Source: Actinomarinicola tropica
GTDB taxonomy: Bacteria > Actinomycetota > Acidimicrobiia > Acidimicrobiales > SKKL01
Assembly: GCF_009650215.1 (NCBI RefSeq)
Contig: NZ_CP045851.1
Location: 1,825,001 to 1,889,000, forward strand
Direction: 5' to 3'
DNA length: 64,000 nucleotides
A program made the position numbers and the translations under genes. Position 1 is the first letter of the stretch. Every line of letters starts with the position of its first letter. Positions 42,937 to 50,901 of the stretch are shown piece after piece. The notes beneath the pieces were generated by a model. It was not told where the DNA came from and did no database searches. It worked only from the letters and a program-made list of their open reading frames with translations.

Positions 42937-42942
42937 TAGCAT
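42937..42942 (+). promoter_or_regulatory. -10 element (TAGCAT) of the SpoIIE phosphatase gene
   Basis: TAGCAT ends 10 bases before the ATG at 42953, without an SD. Spacing is at the long end for a leaderless start. Confidence 0.35.
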
Positions 42943-42952
42943 CGTTCCCCTC

Positions 42953-44026
42953 ATGGAGGACCTGGTCCTGGCGGCGGTGGCCGTCTCGTGCGCGGTGGCC
43001 GCGGTGGTGTGGGGCCGCTCGGCGTCGCACCGGGGCCGCGTGCTCCAGCGCGTCGAGCGCTCGTCGGTCGACCCGGAGATGCGCGAGCTCGCCCGCTCGG
43101 ACTACCGCAAGGACCTGCACACCGCGGGCCTCTACGGCTCACTCGCCCTGTCGGCGGCGCTGGCCGCGGTGGCGCCGTCGTCGTCGGGCGCCTACTTCGC
43201 CATCATCCTCGTGCCCGTGCTCGTCACCGCCGTCCTCGGTCGCCGCTTCGTCGCCGACGCCAAGCTGGCGCAGACCCGGCTCGAGCTCGAGCGTCGGGCC
43301 CAGGAGGTCATCGACCAGGAGGACACCGCCCCCAAGCGGTGGGCGGCACGGCTGGCACCCGACGAGCTGCCCGACATCACCGGGTTCGAGGTCGGCCGTG
43401 TCTACCAGGCCGGCACCGGTCTCATGGCGGGGGACTTCTACGACCTGTTCCGCGTGGCACCGACCCGCGTGGCCGCGGTCATCGGCGACGTCACGGGTCA
43501 CGGCATCGAGCCCTCGATCACCGCGTTCCAGGCCAAGTACCTGCTGCGCACCTTCCTGAAGCAGTTCCGCGACCCGGCCCAGGCGCTCGAGGAGCTCAAC
43601 GCGCAGATGGCGGCGATGGATCGAGGCGAGGAGTTCATCTCGCTCGCCGTCGTCGTGTTCGACACCGAGGCCGGGACGCTGCGCTACGCCTCCGCGGGCC
43701 ACCCGCCGGCGTGGTTGTGGCACGAACGGGAGGTGAGCCCGCTGCGGGCCACCGGTCCGCTGCTGATGCTCGACCCGAAGGGCACCTACTACTCCCGCGA
43801 GATCCGCCTCGACGACGGCGACATGGCCCTGCTCTACACCGACGGCCTGGCCGAGGCCCGCAACGGCGACCAGATGTTCGGCGAGGACCGCGTGGCCACG
43901 ATCATCCGGCGGGACCCGGGCGCGGCTCCCGACGTGCTCTGCAAGAGCCTGCTCGAGGCGGCACGGGACTTCTCCGAGGGCCCGATCGAGGACGACGTGG
44001 CGATCCTCGCCGTCCGCCGCGCCTGA
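42953..44026 (+). CDS. Membrane-anchored PP2C-type (SpoIIE/RsbU) serine phosphatase
   Basis: A 357-residue protein. Two or three hydrophobic segments lie in residues 3-95, then a linker helix and a SpoIIE-type phosphatase domain from about 140: GLMAGDFYDLFRV, AAVIGDVTGHGIEPS, LRYASAGHPPA, LLYTDGLAEARNG and the terminal IEDDVAILAV carry the metal-binding Asp residues. Such phosphatases dephosphorylate anti-anti-sigma factors and so control alternative sigma factors. No partner kinase or STAS gene is adjacent. Confidence 0.88.
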   Translation: MEDLVLAAVAVSCAVAAVVWGRSASHRGRVLQRVERSSVDPEMRELARSDYRKDLHTAGLYGSLALSAALAAVAPSSSGAYFAIILVPVLVTAVLGRRFVADAKLAQTRLELERRAQEVIDQEDTAPKRWAARLAPDELPDITGFEVGRVYQAGTGLMAGDFYDLFRVAPTRVAAVIGDVTGHGIEPSITAFQAKYLLRTFLKQFRDPAQALEELNAQMAAMDRGEEFISLAVVVFDTEAGTLRYASAGHPPAWLWHEREVSPLRATGPLLMLDPKGTYYSREIRLDDGDMALLYTDGLAEARNGDQMFGEDRVATIIRRDPGAAPDVLCKSLLEAARDFSEGPIEDDVAILAVRRA

Positions 44027-44027
44027 G

Positions 44028-44261
44028 GTGCCGTGGTGCGAGCGGTGCGACCGCTTCCTCAACCCGAACACCGTGCAGCCCGACGGCACGTGCCCCTCGT
44101 GCGGTCGCCCGATCGACCCCGCCGCCGCGGCGGAGGGCGCCGAGGAGGACGAGCAGGCCAGCGTCCCCTGGCACTTCTGGGTGCTCGTCGCCGGCGTCGT
44201 GCTCTACCTCGGATGGCGGTTCGTCGAGCTGCTGCTGTGGATCGCCCGGGAGTGGTTCTGA
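44028..44261 (+). CDS. Small zinc-ribbon membrane protein
   Basis: A 77-residue protein: Cys-x2-Cys (WCERCDRF) and Cys-x2-Cys (CPSCGRP) form a zinc ribbon in residues 3-30, followed by an acidic linker and one membrane helix (WHFWVLVAGVVLYLGWRFVELLLW). The function is unknown. It starts at GTG one base after the phosphatase stop, so it is probably co-translated with it and may be a subunit or sensor of that phosphatase. Confidence 0.72.
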   Translation: MPWCERCDRFLNPNTVQPDGTCPSCGRPIDPAAAAEGAEEDEQASVPWHFWVLVAGVVLYLGWRFVELLLWIAREWF

Positions 44262-44311
44262 CCCACGGGACGGCGCACCCGAGGCCGGACGGGCGGTCGC
44301 CGGGGAGGGGC

Positions 44312-44317
44312 TAGAGT
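44312..44317 (+). promoter_or_regulatory. -10 element (TAGAGT) of tRNA-Pro
   Basis: TAGAGT ends 10 bases before the tRNA 5' end, so the primary transcript would carry only a very short leader. Confidence 0.5.
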
Positions 44318-44327
44318 GTCCACCTCA

Positions 44328-44405
44328 CGGGCTGTGGCGCAGCTTGGTTAGCGCGTCGGTCTGGGGGACCGAAGGTCGTGGGTTCGAATCCCGCCAGCCC
44401 GACCA
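44328..44405 (+). tRNA. tRNA-Pro (GGG anticodon), CCA encoded
   Basis: The acceptor stem CGGGCTG/CAGCCCG, the D arm GCGC...GCGC, the anticodon stem TCGGT/ACCGA with loop CTGGGGG (anticodon GGG), and the T arm GTGGG-TTCGAAT-CCCGC form a full cloverleaf. Discriminator A and genomic CCA complete 78 bases. It reads CCC proline codons. Confidence 0.97.
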
Positions 44406-44407
44406 GA

Positions 44408-44447
44408 CGATCGAGGGGCCGCTCCGACGGAGCCGGTCCCTCGATCG
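44408..44447 (+). terminator. Probable tRNA terminator hairpin
   Basis: CGATCGAGGG (44408-44417) pairs with CCCTCGATCG (44438-44447), and an inner GCTCC-GAC-GGAGC stem stacks inside. It lies 3 bases after the tRNA. There is no T-run, so it may alternatively be a processing signal. Confidence 0.6.
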
Positions 44448-44469
44448 CGTCGGGGTTCCGGTCGCCGAG

Positions 44470-44475
44470 TAGCGT
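44470..44475 (+). promoter_or_regulatory. -10 element (TAGCGT) of the SRAP gene
   Basis: TAGCGT ends 8 bases before the ATG at 44484, with no SD. Confidence 0.45.
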
Positions 44476-44483
44476 CGACGCGC

Positions 44484-45218
44484 ATGTGCGGTCGGTACGT
44501 CTCGTCGACGCCCCCCGACGAGCTGGCCAGGTACTTCGGTGCCACGCTGCAGGCGGAGCGGCTGGTCGGCCCCGACTACAACGTCGCGCCCACGCGCAAG
44601 GTGTTCACGGTCCTCGAGGACGGTGACACCCGGGCGCTCGTGCAGGCGAAGTGGGGGCTGATCCCGTTCTGGGCCAAGGACGCCTCGGTCGGCAACCGGA
44701 TGATCAACGCCCGCGCCGAGACCGTCGCGACGAAGAACGCCTTCCGCACGCCCTTCCGGCGCCAGCGGTGCATCATCCCCGCCGACGGCTTCTACGAGTG
44801 GACGAAGGAACCGGGCCAGGCGAAGAAGCAGCCCTGGTTCATCCACCGGCCCGACGGCGAACCGCTCGCGTTCGCCGGCCTCTGGGAGACGTGGCGGGGG
44901 CCCGACCGCGACCAGGACCCCGTGCGGTCCTGCACCATCATCACCGGCAGCGCCAACGAGAAGATGGCGGAGATCCACGACCGGATGCCGGTGATCCTGC
45001 CGCCGTCGGCCTGGGACACCTGGCTCGACCCCGAGGTCGAGGACGCGGACACCCTCGGCCGGCTGCTCGTGCCCGCGCCGCCGGAGCTCATCACCTTCCA
45101 CCCGGTGACCACCGAGGTGAACAGCGCCCGGAACCAGGGCGAGCACCTGGTCGAGCCCATCGAGCTCGTCCGTGCCGGGGCCGCCGGCGACGCCGACCCG
45201 CCGGCCTCCGGCTCGTGA
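44484..45218 (+). CDS. SOS response-associated peptidase family protein (YedK/HMCES)
   Basis: A 244-residue SRAP protein that crosslinks to abasic sites in single-stranded DNA. The catalytic Cys is residue 2 (MCGRY), exposed after Met removal. Other active-site parts are PTRKVFTV with NVAP before it, the Glu in DGFYEWTK, and the His in IHDRMPVIL. A leaderless start is fitting because the second codon is catalytic. No LexA box was recognised. It overlaps the DUF2079 gene by 4 bases. Confidence 0.93.
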   Translation: MCGRYVSSTPPDELARYFGATLQAERLVGPDYNVAPTRKVFTVLEDGDTRALVQAKWGLIPFWAKDASVGNRMINARAETVATKNAFRTPFRRQRCIIPADGFYEWTKEPGQAKKQPWFIHRPDGEPLAFAGLWETWRGPDRDQDPVRSCTIITGSANEKMAEIHDRMPVILPPSAWDTWLDPEVEDADTLGRLLVPAPPELITFHPVTTEVNSARNQGEHLVEPIELVRAGAAGDADPPASGS

Positions 45219-46711
45219 CGGCGACCGTTACGCGGTCGTTCCGTCGCCGCATCGACTACCAGCTGCTGCGCTGGCAGGCCCGCCTCGACGGGGCGTGGGC
45301 CGACCGGGTCATCCCGCTCGTCGCCATGCTCGGCCTCTTCGTCGTCCTGGCGGGCACGGCGCTCGCCCGGGCCCGGAGCTTCGAGACCGGGTCCGAGCTC
45401 GGCACCTGGGTGCAGGGGGCGTGGCAGATCACCACCAGTCGTCCGGCCGAGAGCACGATCACCGGCCGCCACCTGCTCGAGCCGCAGCTCGCCGTCGGGT
45501 TCTACGGGGTGGCCCAGCTCACCCGGCTCGTCGCCGCGATCCCGCTGCTGCTGGCGCTGCAGTCGGCCGCGCTCGCCGCCGGGGCCGGCGCGATCTGGCG
45601 GCTGGCCCGACAGGTGTGCACCCTGCGGGTGGGCGCGGCGCTGGCCGCGGTCGTCGCCTACGGCGTCCACCCGACGCTCCACACCCTCAACCTCGCCGAC
45701 GTCCACCCCGAAGCGTTCGCGCTCCCTGCTTTGCTGTGGGGGGCCTACGCGACGTACCGGGGCCGCTGGGCGTGGGCCCTCCCGCTGTTCCTGCTCGCCG
45801 TGTCCATGCGCTCCGACCTGGGGCTCGCCGTGGCCGCGATCGGCGGCGGGCTCGTGGTCGGTGGGCGGGCGAGGGGAGGCCGTCGACTGGTGGTCGCCGG
45901 GTTCGCGTGGACCGCGCTGGCCCAGCTCGTCGTGCAGCCGATGATCGGCGGTGACGGGTTCGTCCACCAGGACGCCTTCGCTCGCTACGGCGACGACGGC
46001 CCCGGGATCCTCTGGGGCATGGTGACGGCCCCCTGGGAGGTGATCGGGGACCTCATCGCCCACGAGAACCTCGAGGTGCTCGTCGCGCTCCTCGCGCCCG
46101 TCGCCTTCCTCTCGACGCTCGCGCCCCGTCGGCTGCTGCCGTTCGCCCCTGTCCTCGCCATCCCGTTCGTCGCCGACGTGCCGATCGCAGGCCCTGAGGG
46201 GGTCGGGCACCTGGTCGCGCCGCTGGCCGGCGTGTTCATCGCCCTCCCGTTCGCGCTCGAGAACCTCGGGCGCCGGAACATCGAGCGGGTCACCGTCGAC
46301 CGACGGATCCTCGCCGCCCTCACCCTGGCCGCGCTGACGTTCTTCGTGCTCGACGCCCCGAGCTCGCCCTACAGCGAGCCGTGGGCGTGGGGCGGTCGTG
46401 ACGCCGCGGACGGCGTGCGGCTCGAGATCGTCGAGCGGCTCGACCGCGACGAGCGGGTCCGAGCCGCGCCGTCGCTCGTGGGGGAGCTCGCGGCGCGCGA
46501 CGTCATCCGTGCCGTGCCGACCGGCGTGGCGCCGACGGCGTCCGAGCTGACCAGCGGCGTCGACGTCGTCGTGCTGGACGAGGAGGTCGTCGCGACCTGG
46601 GACCTGGGTGAGGACGAGGTCGCCGAGCTCGTCGAGGAGCTCGAGGCCCAGGGCTTCGAGGAGGTCGCCGCGGTGGAGGGCATCCGCGTCCACCGTCGCC
46701 GCGGCACCTGA
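45215..46711 (+). CDS. DUF2079 multi-pass membrane protein
   Basis: A 498-residue integral membrane protein with about 9-10 helices in residues 25-390 and a soluble C-terminal domain. The family (DUF2079) is related to GT-C type glycosyltransferases. The early FETGSELGTWVQGAWQITT and HLLEPQL segments match the usual Asp/His-containing periplasmic loop region, and DVHPEAFALPALL is the most conserved block. Function is unproven; a polyprenyl-sugar-dependent transferase is plausible. Confidence 0.82.
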   Translation: MTATVTRSFRRRIDYQLLRWQARLDGAWADRVIPLVAMLGLFVVLAGTALARARSFETGSELGTWVQGAWQITTSRPAESTITGRHLLEPQLAVGFYGVAQLTRLVAAIPLLLALQSAALAAGAGAIWRLARQVCTLRVGAALAAVVAYGVHPTLHTLNLADVHPEAFALPALLWGAYATYRGRWAWALPLFLLAVSMRSDLGLAVAAIGGGLVVGGRARGGRRLVVAGFAWTALAQLVVQPMIGGDGFVHQDAFARYGDDGPGILWGMVTAPWEVIGDLIAHENLEVLVALLAPVAFLSTLAPRRLLPFAPVLAIPFVADVPIAGPEGVGHLVAPLAGVFIALPFALENLGRRNIERVTVDRRILAALTLAALTFFVLDAPSSPYSEPWAWGGRDAADGVRLEIVERLDRDERVRAAPSLVGELAARDVIRAVPTGVAPTASELTSGVDVVVLDEEVVATWDLGEDEVAELVEELEAQGFEEVAAVEGIRVHRRRGT

Positions 46712-46717
46712 TCCGAC

Positions 46718-46736
46718 GCCGGCACCCTGGGCCGGC
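46718..46736. terminator. Possible bidirectional hairpin between convergent genes
   Basis: GCCGGC-ACCCTGG-GCCGGC forms a 6-bp stem between the DUF2079 and HIT gene ends. There is no T-run in either direction, so this is a weak call. Confidence 0.3.
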
Positions 46737-46748
46737 GGTGGCGTCCGA

Positions 46749-47171
46749 TCAGTCGGCGACTTCGGCCACCCCCATCGACCGCAGCTGCTCGCGGATGCGC
46801 GCCGCCGCGACCTCTAGGTCCTCGCCGCTCGCCGAGCTGTCGGCGTTCGCGAAGTCGAGGTCGTGGACGCCACGGATCGGCACGAGGTGGATGTGGGTGT
46901 GCGGCACCTCGAGGCCTGCGAGCATCATGCCGACCTTCTCCGGGCCGAACGCGGCCTGGATCGCACGGCCGATCGTGTGGGACACCCCGGTGAGGTGCGC
47001 GAGGAGGTCGGGGTCCAGGTCGATCCAGTGATCGACCTCCTCGACCGGCACGACGAGGGTGTGACCCGGCTGCAGGGGAGCGATCGACATGAAGGCGACG
47101 GCCCGGTCGTCGCGCCAGACGAACCGCCCGGGGAGCTCGCCGTCGATGATGCGGGTGAAGATGGAGGCCAT
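46749..47171 (-). CDS. HIT family nucleotide-binding protein
   Basis: A 140-residue histidine-triad protein. IFTRIIDGELPGRFVWRDD opens the typical fold, and the triad HTHIHLVP near residue 90 gives the nucleotidyl-transfer His. HIT proteins hydrolyse adenosine phosphoramidates and dinucleotides. It is divergent from pgsA; in M. tuberculosis a HIT gene also lies beside a pgsA. Confidence 0.92.
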   Translation of the reverse strand: MASIFTRIIDGELPGRFVWRDDRAVAFMSIAPLQPGHTLVVPVEEVDHWIDLDPDLLAHLTGVSHTIGRAIQAAFGPEKVGMMLAGLEVPHTHIHLVPIRGVHDLDFANADSSASGEDLEVAAARIREQLRSMGVAEVAD

Positions 47172-47177
47172 GGCGGG

Positions 47178-47187
47178 ATCGTAGAGT
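47178..47187. promoter_or_regulatory. Overlapping divergent -10 elements for HIT and pgsA
   Basis: The minus-strand TACGAT (47178-47183) ends 6 bases before the HIT ATG. The plus-strand TAGAGT (47182-47187) ends 7 bases before the pgsA GTG at 47195. The two hexamers share two base pairs, so the two genes cannot be opened simultaneously. Confidence 0.55.
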
Positions 47188-47194
47188 GGGCCGG

Positions 47195-47839
47195 GTGACC
47201 GAACCCGCCGATGACGCCCTCCACCCTGCGCCGTCGGCCGCGGACCCCCTCGACGAGGACCGCGTCCTCACCGTCCCGAACCTCATCTCGGTGGTCCGGC
47301 TCCTGTGCGTGCCCCTGTTCCTGTGGCTCCTCTTCGCCCAGGAGGATCGTCTGGCCGCTGCCGTCCTGCTCGCCGTGCTCGGCGCGACGGACTGGGTCGA
47401 CGGCTACATCGCCCGTCGCTTCCACCAGGTCTCGACCGTCGGCAAGGTGCTCGATCCCACCGCGGACCGCATCATGCTGCTCGTCGGCGTCGTGTCGATC
47501 GCCGTCGACGGCTCGGTCCCGTGGTGGCTGGGGGTGCTCACCCTCGTCCGGGAGGGCGCGGTGTCGCTGGCGGCGCTCGGCATGGCGGCGCTCGGCGCCC
47601 GGCGCATCGACGTCACGTGGTGGGGGAAGACCGGCACCTTCCTCCTCATGTTCAGCTATCCGCTGTTCCTGTCGTCGCACGCGGACTGGGCGCTCGCCGA
47701 CCCGGCACGCGTCGCTGCGTGGGTCTGCGGCATCCCCGGCGTCGCCATCTCGTACTACTCGGCGGCGGGGTACGTGCCCGCGGCACGGGCGGCGCTCCGC
47801 ACCGGGCGCGACGGCCGGCACCGCCACCTCGACGTCTGA
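47195..47839 (+). CDS. pgsA: CDP-alcohol phosphatidyltransferase (PgsA-like)
   Basis: A 214-residue membrane enzyme with the CDP-OH-P signature D-G-x2-A-R-x8-G-x3-D-x3-D (DGYIARRF ... GKVLDPTADR) near residues 65-90. About six membrane helices follow. By position (upstream of gcvH-garA) it matches PgsA2, Rv1822, so phosphatidylglycerol-phosphate or a related lipid is the likely product. An upstream GTG at 47186 lies in the -10 hexamer and is rejected. Confidence 0.88.
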   Translation: MTEPADDALHPAPSAADPLDEDRVLTVPNLISVVRLLCVPLFLWLLFAQEDRLAAAVLLAVLGATDWVDGYIARRFHQVSTVGKVLDPTADRIMLLVGVVSIAVDGSVPWWLGVLTLVREGAVSLAALGMAALGARRIDVTWWGKTGTFLLMFSYPLFLSSHADWALADPARVAAWVCGIPGVAISYYSAAGYVPAARAALRTGRDGRHRHLDV

Positions 47840-47904
47840 GCGCCAGCGGGCCTCGACCTCCACTCGACGGTCAGGAACCGGTCGCCGGAACCGACGCGCC
47901 GCGG

Positions 47905-47910
47905 TAGCGT
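47905..47910 (+). promoter_or_regulatory. -10 element (TAGCGT) of gcvH
   Basis: TAGCGT ends 8 bases before the gcvH ATG, with no SD. Confidence 0.45.
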
Positions 47911-47918
47911 CTGGCCCC

Positions 47919-48299
47919 ATGAACGTCCCCGAGGAGCTCCGGTACTCGTCCGACCACGAGTGGGTCCGGGTCGAGGACGGCCGACTGCGCATCGGCATCA
48001 CCGACTACGCCCAGGACGCCCTCGGCGACGTCGTGTACGTCGACGTCCCCGAGGTCGGCCGCTCGGTCGACGCCGGCGAGTCGTTCAGCGAGGTCGAGTC
48101 CACCAAGTCGGTGTCCGACATCTACGCACCGCTCGCCGGCACGATCGTCGAGGTGAACGGCGACCTCGCCGACGCTCCCGAGCGACTCAACGACGATCCC
48201 TACGGCGACGGCTGGATCTGCGTGATCGAGCCGGCCGACGCCGCGGCCGTCGAGGGGCTCCTCGACGCCGCTGCCTACCGCGCGCTGATCGAGGGCTGA
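47919..48299 (+). CDS. gcvH: Glycine cleavage system H protein
   Basis: A 126-residue lipoyl carrier. The lipoylated Lys is in VESTKSVSDIY near residue 63, and YSSDHEWVRVEDG opens the fold. No gcvT, gcvP or lipoate genes are in the window. The gcvH-FHA pairing is conserved in actinobacteria (Rv1826-Rv1827), and GarA is known to control glutamate/2-oxoglutarate metabolism, so the pairing may be regulatory. Confidence 0.95.
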   Translation: MNVPEELRYSSDHEWVRVEDGRLRIGITDYAQDALGDVVYVDVPEVGRSVDAGESFSEVESTKSVSDIYAPLAGTIVEVNGDLADAPERLNDDPYGDGWICVIEPADAAAVEGLLDAAAYRALIEG

Positions 48300-48302
48300 G
48301 GC

Positions 48303-48791
48303 GTGGCCGAGGTCGTGTGCGGAGCCTGCGGCCACCACAACGCGCTGGGCTCCAACTTCTGCTCGTCCTGCGGGGCGGCGCTCGACGAGCGCGGCGTCGA
48401 CAGCACCACGATGTCCTTCCCGGTCGAGGAGCTCCCCAGCCAGGAGGAGGAGGGGCTCGACGAGGCGGAGCTGCCCCACGGCACCGGCATCCTGCTCGTC
48501 CGGCGAGGCCCGAAGGCCGGCTCCCGGTACCTGCTCGACAAGCCGGTCACCACGGTCGGCCGGCATCCCGAGAGCGACATCTTCCTCGACGACATCACCG
48601 TGTCCCGCCGCCACGCCGAGATCCGACGGGGTGAGTCGGGCTACACGGTCTCCGACGTCGGGTCGCTCAACGGGACCTACCTCAACCGCGAACGCATCGA
48701 CGACGGTCCGCTCGTCGACGGCGACCTGCTCCAGGTCGGCAAGTTCAAGCTGATGTTCGTCTCGAGCGACTCGCCGGAGAGCGACGGGTGA
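48303..48791 (+). CDS. garA: GarA-like FHA-domain protein with N-terminal zinc ribbon
   Basis: A 162-residue protein. The N-terminus has two Cys-x2-Cys knuckles (CGACGHHN, FCSSCG; residues 6-24), absent from mycobacterial GarA. A Thr-containing stretch DSTTMSF near residue 36 resembles the GarA site phosphorylated by PknB/PknG. The FHA domain follows: VGRHPESDIFLDD, SRRHAEI and NGTYLN. In mycobacteria phosphorylation switches GarA off as inhibitor of 2-oxoglutarate dehydrogenase and glutamate dehydrogenase. A plausible target here is 2-oxoglutarate metabolism. It overlaps the MerR gene. Confidence 0.85.
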   Translation: MAEVVCGACGHHNALGSNFCSSCGAALDERGVDSTTMSFPVEELPSQEEEGLDEAELPHGTGILLVRRGPKAGSRYLLDKPVTTVGRHPESDIFLDDITVSRRHAEIRRGESGYTVSDVGSLNGTYLNRERIDDGPLVDGDLLQVGKFKLMFVSSDSPESDG

Positions 48792-49684
48792 GCGAGGCTC
48801 CCTCGGAGCGGACCCGCGCCCACCTCTCGATCGGGGAGGTCCTCAGCCTCCTCCAGGGCGAGTTCCCCGACATCACCATCTCGAAGATCCGGTTCCTGGA
48901 GAGCCAGGGGCTGCTCGACCCCGAGCGCACGCCGTCGGGCTACCGCAAGTTCTACGACGGCGACATCCGGCGGCTCCGCTGGATCCTCCACCAGCAGCGG
49001 GACAACTTCCTGCCGCTCAAGGTCATCAAGGAGCGCCTCGAGAGCGGCGACGTCGACGACCCGCCCGAGGAGGCGGGGCCGACCCCCGGCGGAGCCGAGG
49101 CCGACGGGCCGACGGGCGAGCTCGACCTGCCCGAGCCTCCGCCGTCGACGCCCACCGCGCCCGCTCCGGCGGCGGCCTCCGAGCCGACGCCCGAGCGACC
49201 GCGTCCCCGGGCCACCAGTGGCACCACCGACGCCGGTCGGGGCGCGGCGCGCGCCGCTCGCGAGGCCGTGCGGTCCGCACCGCTCGACCCCAACCCGGCC
49301 TCGGTCGCGCTCAGCCGCGAGGAGCTGGCCGAGGCGGCTGGCATCACGGTCGAGCAGGTCGCCGACCTCGAGCGGTTCGGCCTGCTGACCGGTCGCTCCA
49401 TCGGCCCGACCACCCTGTTCGACGAGTCGGCGCTCGACGTCGCGCGCCTGGCGTCGGGGTTCATCCGCCACGGCGTCGAGGGGCGCCACCTGCGCATGTA
49501 CCGCGTCGCCGCCGAGCGCGAGGCGTCGTTCTTCCAGCAGGTCGTGATGCCCCAGCTCAAGCAGCGCCACCCGGCTGCCCGCCAGCAGGCCATCGAGACC
49601 CTGGGCGAGCTGGCTGAGCTGGGGGAGGGCCTGCGGGCCGCCATGCTGCACCACGCCCTGCGCGACTACCTCGGCCCCACCTGA
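48788..49684 (+). CDS. MerR-family transcriptional regulator (Rv1828-like)
   Basis: A 298-residue regulator. The MerR winged helix is at residues 10-80 (LSIGEVLSLLQGEFPDITISKIRFLESQGLL is the conserved region). A Pro/Ala-rich linker (about 90-155) follows, then a C-terminal effector domain with a second helix-turn-helix-like segment (LSREELAEAAGITVEQVADLE). The insert of two DNA-reading-like domains matches Rv1828. It overlaps the FHA gene by 4 bases. Confidence 0.88.
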   Translation: MSEAPSERTRAHLSIGEVLSLLQGEFPDITISKIRFLESQGLLDPERTPSGYRKFYDGDIRRLRWILHQQRDNFLPLKVIKERLESGDVDDPPEEAGPTPGGAEADGPTGELDLPEPPPSTPTAPAPAAASEPTPERPRPRATSGTTDAGRGAARAAREAVRSAPLDPNPASVALSREELAEAAGITVEQVADLERFGLLTGRSIGPTTLFDESALDVARLASGFIRHGVEGRHLRMYRVAAEREASFFQQVVMPQLKQRHPAARQQAIETLGELAELGEGLRAAMLHHALRDYLGPT

Positions 49685-49686
49685 TC

Positions 49687-50268
49687 GTGGGGAGCGTTCC
49701 CGTCCCCGGCCTGGTCCTCGGTCCCGAGGAGGTGCACCGCACCGTCCGGCGGCTGGCGGACGAGCTGTCGACGCGCCACGAGGACGGCACGGTGCTCGTC
49801 GCCGTGCTCAAGGGCAGCCTCCTGTTCATGGCCGACCTGGTCCGCGAGGTCCGCTTCGTGCCCGAGGTCGACTTCATGGCCGTGTCGCCCTACCCGTCGG
49901 GCGGCGGGCGGGTGCGGCTGGAGAAGGACCTCGAGATCGACATCGAGGGACGCGACGTCGTCCTCGTCGAGGACGTGGTCGACACCGGCCACAGCCTCAC
50001 CCTCCTCCGCCACGAGCTCGAGCGCCGCGGACCGCGCTCGCTGTCGGTCTGCGCGATGGTCGACAAGCGCGCTCGACGTCTCGTCCCGGTCCCGATCGAG
50101 CACGTCGGCGTCTCGGTGTCCGCCGACTACGTCATCGGCTACGGGCTCGACTTCGCCGGCCGCTACCGGAACCTCGACCTCATCGCGTCCGCCGACCCCG
50201 CGGAGCTGGCCCGGGACCCGGACCGCTACCTCGCCTGGGCCTACGCGCGACGTCCGGCACGGCGGTAG
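49687..50268 (+). CDS. hpt: Hypoxanthine-guanine phosphoribosyltransferase
   Basis: A 193-residue type I phosphoribosyltransferase for purine salvage. The PRPP loop VVLVEDVVDTGHSL is near residues 95-108, with VLKGSLLFMADLVRE and VDKRARR also typical. It lies between the two MerR/DUF151 genes, where M. tuberculosis has none, so it is an insertion into the conserved block. GTG start directly after the MerR stop. Its TAG stop supplies the DUF151 gene's -10. Confidence 0.92.
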   Translation: MGSVPVPGLVLGPEEVHRTVRRLADELSTRHEDGTVLVAVLKGSLLFMADLVREVRFVPEVDFMAVSPYPSGGGRVRLEKDLEIDIEGRDVVLVEDVVDTGHSLTLLRHELERRGPRSLSVCAMVDKRARRLVPVPIEHVGVSVSADYVIGYGLDFAGRYRNLDLIASADPAELARDPDRYLAWAYARRPARR

Positions 50269-50271
50269 GGT
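50266..50271 (+). promoter_or_regulatory. -10 element (TAGGGT) of the DUF151 gene, overlapping the hpt stop
   Basis: TAGGGT begins at the hpt TAG stop and ends 7 bases before the ATG at 50279. No SD is visible. Confidence 0.5.
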
Positions 50272-50278
50272 CACGTCG

Positions 50279-50758
50279 ATGGTGGAGATGGAGCTCATCG
50301 GCGTACGGGTCGAGGTCCCCTCGAACGTGCCGATCGTCCTGCTGCGCGAGCGCGACGGCAGCCGCATGCTCCAGATCTTCATCGGCGGACCGGAGGCCAC
50401 GGCGATCGCCGTGGCGCTCGAGGGCATCCAGCCCCGCCGGCCGCTCACCCACGACCTGGTCACGATCCTGCTCGAGGAGCTCGGCGCGGCGCTCGACCAC
50501 GTCGTCGTCACCGAGGTCCGCGACGGCGTCTTCTACGCCGACCTGCACCTGCGGGTGGGCGACGGGACCAAGGTCGTCTCCTCACGCCCGTCCGACGCCA
50601 TGGCCCTCGCGATCCGCGTCGACGCCCCGATCTACGCCTCCGACGAGGTGCTCGAGGAGGCCGGCTACGTCGAGGCCACCGGCGACGAGCCCGACGACGT
50701 CGTCGAGCAGTTCAAGGAGTTCATCGACAGCGTCAACCCCGACGACTTCGGGTCCTGA
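50279..50758 (+). CDS. Bifunctional nuclease family protein (DUF151)
   Basis: A 159-residue DUF151 protein, homologous to Rv1829. Conserved segments are FIGGPEATAIAVALEG, RPLTHDLV and SSRPSDAMALAIRVDAPIY. Plant members are reported as bifunctional DNase/RNase, but the bacterial role is unproven. The C-terminal 30 residues are acidic. It precedes the second MerR gene as in mycobacteria. Confidence 0.92.
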   Translation: MVEMELIGVRVEVPSNVPIVLLRERDGSRMLQIFIGGPEATAIAVALEGIQPRRPLTHDLVTILLEELGAALDHVVVTEVRDGVFYADLHLRVGDGTKVVSSRPSDAMALAIRVDAPIYASDEVLEEAGYVEATGDEPDDVVEQFKEFIDSVNPDDFGS

Positions 50759-50771
50759 TCCGCACGACCCG

Positions 50772-50800
50772 TTGACGGCGCGCGCGCCCGGTCGTACGCT
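50772..50800 (+). promoter_or_regulatory. Promoter of the second MerR gene
   Basis: TTGACG (50772-50777) and TACGCT (50795-50800) are 17 bases apart, the best classical promoter in the window. The transcript would have an untranslated leader of about 95 bases. Confidence 0.6.
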
Positions 50801-50803
50801 CAC

Positions 50804-50833
50804 CAGGTTCACATCGACGTAGTTACGCACCTG
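50804..50833. promoter_or_regulatory. Inverted repeat in the MerR 5' leader, candidate operator
   Basis: CAGGT (50804-50808) and ACCTG (50829-50833) face each other 20 bases apart around the probable transcription start. MerR-type regulators often bind near their own promoters, but the arms are short. Confidence 0.3.
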
Positions 50834-50901
50834 TGGTCCTCGTCAGCACCGGCTCGGCCGGGAGGGCCGGCGGTGTGCGATCCCGACGGGGAGACCACCA
50901 C

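Noticed and set aside
44408-44447. Hairpin after tRNA-Pro as an attachment site remnant
   Set aside because: No repeat of the tRNA 3' end and no integrase nearby; a terminator or processing stem is simpler.
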